Source: Trifolium pratense (Eukaryota; Streptophyta; Magnoliopsida; Fabales; Fabaceae). From it: a DNA stretch of 64,000 nt. A program made the position numbers and the translations under genes. The notes under the pieces were generated by a model that saw only the letters and a program-made list of their open reading frames with translations, did not search any database and was not told where the DNA came from. Shown here piece after piece: positions 59,564 through 64,000 of this stretch. Every line of letters begins with the position of its first letter. Position 1 is the first letter of the stretch. The stretch spans positions 71,099,257 to 71,163,256 of the forward strand of contig NC_060060.1 in assembly GCF_020283565.1 (NCBI RefSeq). The letters are read 5' to 3'.

Positions 59564-59926
59564 CTAATCAGATGGATAAAACTCAGAAGAAATCTCTGAT
59601 TTCTCCTCAGCATCATCTGATGATATTTCTATGGGATCTGGGTTTTGCTCTTCTTCTTCTTCTTCTTGTTCTTCTTCTGGAACATAGCCAGCCAAGAACT
59701 CAACATAGTCAGCATCATCTTCATTCTCTTCAGCTTCAGAATCTGATGAGATGATTATTATCTCAGCATCTTGTGGTTTCTTGTTTTCTTTATTTTTCTC
59801 CTCTTCTTCGCGTTTTTCGTCTTCTTTTCTTCTCTTAAACTCTGCGATGCGTAAACTAAATCTTTTCATTATTCCTAATCTTTCTTGTTTCACTTGTTTA
59901 TTCTTGTTTTTACGTGAAGCAGGCAT
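59564..59926 (-). CDS. Antisense acidic ORF in the Sirevirus 3' region
   Basis: 120 aa on the strand opposite to the element's genes, with no long plus-strand gene over it. The N-terminus is strongly basic (MPASRKNKNKQVKQERLG, then RRKEDEKREEEEKNKENKK). The C-terminus is strongly acidic with Ser/Asp/Glu clusters (IIIISSDSEAEENEDD; PIEISSDDAEEKSEISSE). The 'EIIIISSDSE' and 'PIEISSDD' strings resemble SUMO-interacting motifs (hydrophobic core next to acidic residues). TTATAAAAAGG lies just upstream on the minus strand (about 59940-59950), and AATAAA follows the stop by 59 bp. If that TATA sets transcription, the Met at residue 20 could be the real start. Not recognised as a known family. Alternatively it is a fortuitous ORF. 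Confidence 0.55.
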   Translation of the reverse strand: MPASRKNKNKQVKQERLGIMKRFSLRIAEFKRRKEDEKREEEEKNKENKKPQDAEIIIISSDSEAEENEDDADYVEFLAGYVPEEEQEEEEEEQNPDPIEISSDDAEEKSEISSEFYPSD

Positions 59927-59939
59927 GTTAACTCGTTCA

Positions 59940-59950
59940 CCTTTTTATAA
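59940..59950 (-). promoter_or_regulatory. TATA-like box for the antisense ORF
   Basis: Minus strand GGTTATAAAAAGG, 14-24 bp before the antisense ATG. Canonical in sequence, but closer to the ATG than a usual leader allows. Confidence 0.4.
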
Positions 59951-59999
59951 CCCTTTAAGTGCGTTGGTTTTTGCTTTTGAAATTAATTCACCTTTGTAA

Positions 60000-60515
60000 C
60001 AACCACTCTTCTTCTTTGACTGTCTTGGTTATATAAATTTTTTTTTTACTTTTTGATAATGACAAAAGGGGGAGTAGTTACGCATTAATTGATAAGTGAT
60101 AAGTTCAAAAACTGAAACCACACTTTTATCTCGCTTTTATCCGTTAAGTTAAAAGTTGTTACTTTTAAGTTGTTTTACGTATTTCAAGGTGGAGACTAAG
60201 TTAGTTGAAACTGAAATAAATTTCATAAGTAAGGATAAGTTAAGAGTGCAATTTTAACTTAGCCTTATGAGACTTAGGGGGAGAGCTTGCAAACCTCTCA
60301 CTCTGAAGAAAGATATGAAATTTGTTTTATTTCAAACCATCTTAATCTTATACTAAATTAAAATATCATGGATATAACCTAAAGTTTTGACTTTAAGGAA
60401 TATCAATCTTAGGGGGAGCTTGCAAACCTCATAAACCTAAGAGAAACATGATAAGTTAATTTAACAACAATTGTCAATTAATACTTATGTTTGTCATCAT
60501 CAAAAAGGGGGAGAT
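60000..60515 (+). other. Sirevirus 3' non-coding region with multiple purine tracts
   Basis: Four AGGGGGAG-type tracts occur near 60064, 60276, 60411 and 60502. The last abuts the LTR and is the functional polypurine tract by position (AAAAAGGGGGAGA, 60502-60514). Two of the others share the following 'cttgcaaacctc'. Repeated purine tracts here are a reported Sirevirus trait. Confidence 0.7.
60502..60514 (+). other. Polypurine tract of the Sirevirus-like element
   Basis: AAAAAGGGGGAGA ends one base before the 3' LTR; primer for plus-strand synthesis. Confidence 0.85.
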
Positions 60516-61605
60516 TGTTGGAACAAAATTGATTTAAAAATGTTTGCCCCTAAATCTATAAAGGTTTTGATGATAACAAAGTATTAATAAACAATTGGAA
60601 GGACTAAAAATTTATTTTAAGTGCGCAGATATAAGCATCATATAAGCTCTGAGTGAAGTTCAGAGGATGTGAATTCAGAAGTTCACAAGCGCTCAGAAGA
60701 TGTTGGACTTCAGAAGTTACAACCTTCAGAGGATGAAGTCTTCAGAACTTCTTGAGTGACTAAAGCGTCATCAACCTCTGAAGATCATTTTGATATCTGT
60801 GAAGATTCCCTTTGCAAGTCAACTCTTCTACCAATGAAGAAAAAGACCTTTCAAGCCTGATCAGTTCAGCTACCCTCTGTTTGTCTGTTCTAACTTGAGA
60901 ACGTGGGTTTTCAGTTTTGTTAGCTGAATAAGGAAAGTCTTCTCTGCTGTAGTCAAAGTAACTGAAACTCTTTCTTAGTTTTGGATACAACCAAACTGCA
61001 TCAAGACAGACTGCTTGAAGACAAAAGATTATCAACTCCAACGGCTCCTTTTGCAACGACTCTTTTCTAGTGATATATATACTAGAAGATTCAGCTACAA
61101 CAAGATATACAATTATTAAGGATTGAACGTACGCTGAACAAACTCTGAACTTTGTGATATACAAGCTCTGAACCGCTGTTAAGTGTTTTTGCACTTTAGT
61201 CTAATACTCTGTACTCTTTGTATTGGCTCTCATTAGGTTCTATTAAGAACATTTGTATATTGTTATATACTTTACTATTACTTGAGAAACTTAAGCTTGT
61301 GTGCTTAAGTGTGAAGTCTTAAGCTTGTGTGCTTGAGCATTGTTGAGAAGTCTCTTGCTTGTGTGCTTGAGCAGGTGTAATCTTGTGTGATTATAGTGAA
61401 ATCCCTTGGAAGTGCAAGGGGACTGGACTACTCTCGTTTTGTGAGAGGAACCAGTATAAATTGCTTGTGTGATTTCTCTCTCTCTCTCTTGTTATTATTT
61501 GTGTTATTTATCCGCTGCTAACGTAGTTGAGTTAAGAACTTGAAAAAGTTTTAACTTAGCTAAAACACAATTCAACCCCCCCCTTCTTGTGTTTTCACAC
61601 CTTCA
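60516..61605 (+). repeat. 3' LTR of the Sirevirus-like element
   Basis: 1090 bp, four differences from the 5' LTR. It ends 57 bp before the ATG of gene copy 3, so any LTR promoter read-out would reach that gene. Confidence 0.92.
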
Positions 61606-61662
61606 CACACTTCTTTGTACTTTAATTCATCAGTATTCCAACAATAAGCATAGCAGTAAGAT

Positions 61663-64000
61663 ATGGCGCACAAAGTTGTTCTCTTTCTCCTCCCTTTTGT
61701 CTTGCTCTTCATCATTGTAAGTAGTTTACTTGCATACAATGCATTCATGCTTATCTCTTCACATTTTTTTTTGAAATGGCTATTTGCGGTTTTGATAATT
61801 TATTTATAATAATCCATCATTATTTTTCATTCTTTTGTCACGCTCTTGATTATTGTGAGTTTACTTGCATCATACATGCTTGATAATTTAAATATAATTT
61901 GGGGTTGCTAACTTACTCCCACCTAAAAATATGGGAGTAAGTTAGCAAGTATGTTCCCACTTAGTTTTTACTAAAATATCATCTCTTATTTTAAAAATAG
62001 CATTTTCAAAAAAGAATACTTTTGTAATTTCCATTTATTTTTGTATATAAAAAATATAAGAACCTCTTCTTTGTTAATAATTACCGTTTGTTTCCATAAC
62101 AGTTATCGCTATCTTTCTCAATTTATTTTGGTAGAGACTCTTTTATTTTTTTTGTCAAAAAAACAAAAAATAGCAACAAATGATCATTTTGTGCATAGTA
62201 CCAGGAACAAAACTACTATATATTCTTTAACCTTTTTTAGTACCATAATTACAGTTAGTATTATTGAGTAACAAAAAAGAGTCGGTGGGTTTAAGTAAGT
62301 CTCACAATAATTAACACAAAAAAAGTCTCACGAATAGAATATCACCACCAACAAAAATGTAAGAAACGATTATGATGTTTTTGTTGGAAAAAATAACAAA
62401 CTTACAAAATTACCCTTTTATTTAAAATTGGTTTTAACAATAGAAAGTGGGCTTTTTGGTAAATAACAAGTGGGGGTATGCTTGCTAATTTACTCTCACC
62501 CATATGTTTTAGGTGGGAGTAAGTTAACAACTCCTTTATAATTTATCTTAATCCATCGTTATTTTTTGGTAAATGCTAACTAGTGCACCTGATGCACTAG
62601 TTAAGAGTATAAATTTTAATTTTTTTAAAAATGATCTGTATTTTTATTTTCTAAAATATTTGTTAATTTACCTTTGTAATAAAAAAATATATGACATTTG
62701 GAATGTATAATTATGATTGAAAGAAGATGAAATGCTAGTCTATTATCTTCTGTCATTCACAAATAAAATTATCAACTTTTAAAATAGAGAACGATTTCTC
62801 AAAAACTAAATGTGCATGCATTATTCCTAATTTAAAATATGCTATTATACAAAACATTTTTTTTTTGTGCAGTAAAATGTGTCTCTCATAATAAAACATT
62901 TGTGTTTTTATATGTGATCATATAGTAAATTGTTATTCCCTAATACTTATTTATTAAATTGCATTGTAGAATGGCCACGGAAGCTTTGCCAGAGATATGA
63001 AGATTCAGCAAGAGAATAAAAAACAAGTTGATCAACCTTATCTTGATGGCTGGCTCAAAAACACTCCACACAAGAATGAAAACATCAACCCAAACTCTAA
63101 TGCCGCTTACCTTGATGGATGGTTGAAAGATACCAAGGATCAAAAGGAAAAGACTAACCAAAATTCCAATCAAGTTTACCTTGATGGCTGGTTGAAAGAT
63201 AGCCAAGCAAAGTCCACCCCCAACGCCAATCCAGCTTATCTTGATGGATGGTTAAAAGATGGCCAAAAAGCAAAATCCACCCCAAATGGCAACCAAGCTT
63301 ACCTTGATGGATGGTTGAAAGATAACCAGGCTAAGAAGGCAAAATCCACCTCAAACTCCAACCAAGTTTACCTTGATGGCTGGTTGAAAGATAGCCAAAC
63401 AAAGTCGACCCCCAACTCCAACCTAGTTTACCTTGATGGATGGTTGAAAGATGGCCAAAAAGAAAAATCCAACCCCAACTCCAACCAAGTTTATCTTGAT
63501 GGCTGGTTGAAAGATAGCCAAGCAAAACCCAACCCTAACTCCAATCAAGTTTACCTTGATGGTTGGTTGAAAGACATCCAAGCAAAGTCGACCCCCAACT
63601 CTAACCAAGTTTACCTTGATGGATGGTTGAAAGATGGCCAAAAAGAAAAATCCAACCCTAACTCCAACCAAGCTTACCTTGATGGCTGGTTGAAAGATAG
63701 TCAAGCAAAATCCAACCCTAACTCCAATCAAGTTTACCTTGATGGTTGGTTGAAAGACATCCAAGCAAAGTCGACCCCCAACTCCAACCTAGTTTATCTT
63801 GATGGATGGTTGAAAGATGGCCAAAAGGAAACATCAACCCCTAACGTCAAGCAAGCTTACCTTGATGGATGGTTGAAAGATAGTCAAGCCGAGAAAACAA
63901 AATCCACCCCTAACTCCAACCAAGTTTACCTTGATGGATGGTTGAAAGATAACCATGACAAATCCAACCCTAACTTCAATCATGTTTACCTTGATGGCTG
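61663..64000 (+). CDS. Secreted tandem-repeat protein, YLDGWLKD type (copy 3, runs off window)
   Basis: Exon 1 is 61663-61716 (same 18 residues as copy 1) and exon 2 starts at 62970 after a 1253-bp intron; both splice sites are intact. The frame is open to the window end, 343 full codons of exon 2. Sixteen YLDGWLK(D/N) units are reached, the last cut at the edge. By linker matching the last unit corresponds to unit 19 of copy 1, so one 61-residue block of three units is missing here. The C-terminus and stop are outside the window. Unit 9 reads WLKD where copy 1 has WFKD. The native TATA box was left 21.8 kb upstream by the Sirevirus insertion; expression would need the LTR or a cryptic promoter. 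Confidence 0.82.
61901..62534. mobile_element. Foldback MITE in intron of copy 3
   Basis: Same intronic element as in copies 1 and 2, ends 'ggggttgctaacttactccc' and inverted 'ggagttgttaacttactccc'. Confidence 0.6.
62781..62908. other. Extra ~128 bp in intron of copy 3
   Basis: Sequence between 'atcaactttt' and 'atatgtgatcatatag' that is absent from copies 1 and 2. AT-rich with no clear inverted ends. It could be a small insertion, or sequence lost from the common ancestor of copies 1 and 2. Confidence 0.6.

Larger units (their letters stand above)
39763..61605 (+). mobile_element. Sirevirus-like Ty1/copia element with env-like gene
   Basis: Flanked by CACAC at 39758-39762 and 61606-61610. 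The LTRs are 39763-40852 and 60516-61605, both 1090 bp with four substitutions seen by eye. Order is gag, protease-integrase-RT-RNase H, then an env-like ORF and a long 3' region with several purine tracts; this is the Sirevirus (SIRE1/Maximus) plan. A 9.7 kb gypsy derivative (43640-53339) splits pol. Without it the element would be about 12.1 kb. It landed between TATA box and coding start of the third resident gene copy. Confidence 0.92.

Overview
This window is nuclear plant DNA. It is AT-rich, the one resident gene has a canonical GT-AG intron, and almost everything else is nested plant transposons. The retrotransposon types (a Sirevirus-type Ty1/copia element with an env-like ORF, and Tekay/Del-like Ty3/gypsy derivatives with 2-3 kb LTRs) and the tandem-repeat secreted protein fit a papilionoid legume, possibly the vicioid/clover group. 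That placement is inference; no alignment was run.

Resident genes: three head-to-tail copies of one small gene lie on the + strand. The basic duplicated unit is about 4.3 kb when insertions are subtracted. Exon 1 (54 nt) encodes only the hydrophobic core of a signal peptide. A phase-0 intron follows, and exon 2 encodes 19 tandem units of 20-23 residues, each built round YLDGWLKD. Copy 1 (15428-17848) is intact, 431 aa. Copy 2 (19755-37910) is a pseudogene: lost start codon, one nonsense codon, and a 15.7 kb insertion in its intron. Copy 3 (61663 to the window end) is open but was cut from its TATA box by a 21.8 kb retrotransposon. I do not recognise the family. It looks like a multi-peptide precursor.

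Left part (1-13560): a truncated minus-strand gypsy LTR (1-764); a degenerate Ty1/copia element (903-11942, TSD GCAAC) holding a minus-strand Helitron (3429-6924); an unassigned stretch with a small minisatellite; and a LINE RNase H relic (minus strand) split by a hAT-like element (12840-13537, 8-bp TSD).

Middle part (20292-36021, TSD AGTAC): a minus-strand non-coding LTR element (LARD-like) sits in the intron of copy 2. One of its LTRs carries a second LARD-like element (21188-28858, TSD TTATC, + strand) and a Mutator-like MITE (29523-30719, 9-bp TSD).

Right part (39763-61605, TSD CACAC): a Sirevirus-like copia element with 1090-bp LTRs, gag, pol, an 895-aa env-like ORF and a 120-aa ORF on the opposite strand. 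Its pol is split by a 9.7 kb minus-strand LARD-like gypsy element (43640-53339, TSD TCAAA) whose 3089-bp LTRs are nearly identical.

The nesting gives a relative history. The gene triplication came first. The intronic LARD then hit copy 2 and was itself hit twice. The Sirevirus hit copy 3 and was later hit by the 9.7 kb element. Element boundaries were set by matching the paired LTRs, TSDs and the uninterrupted duplicate copies by eye.
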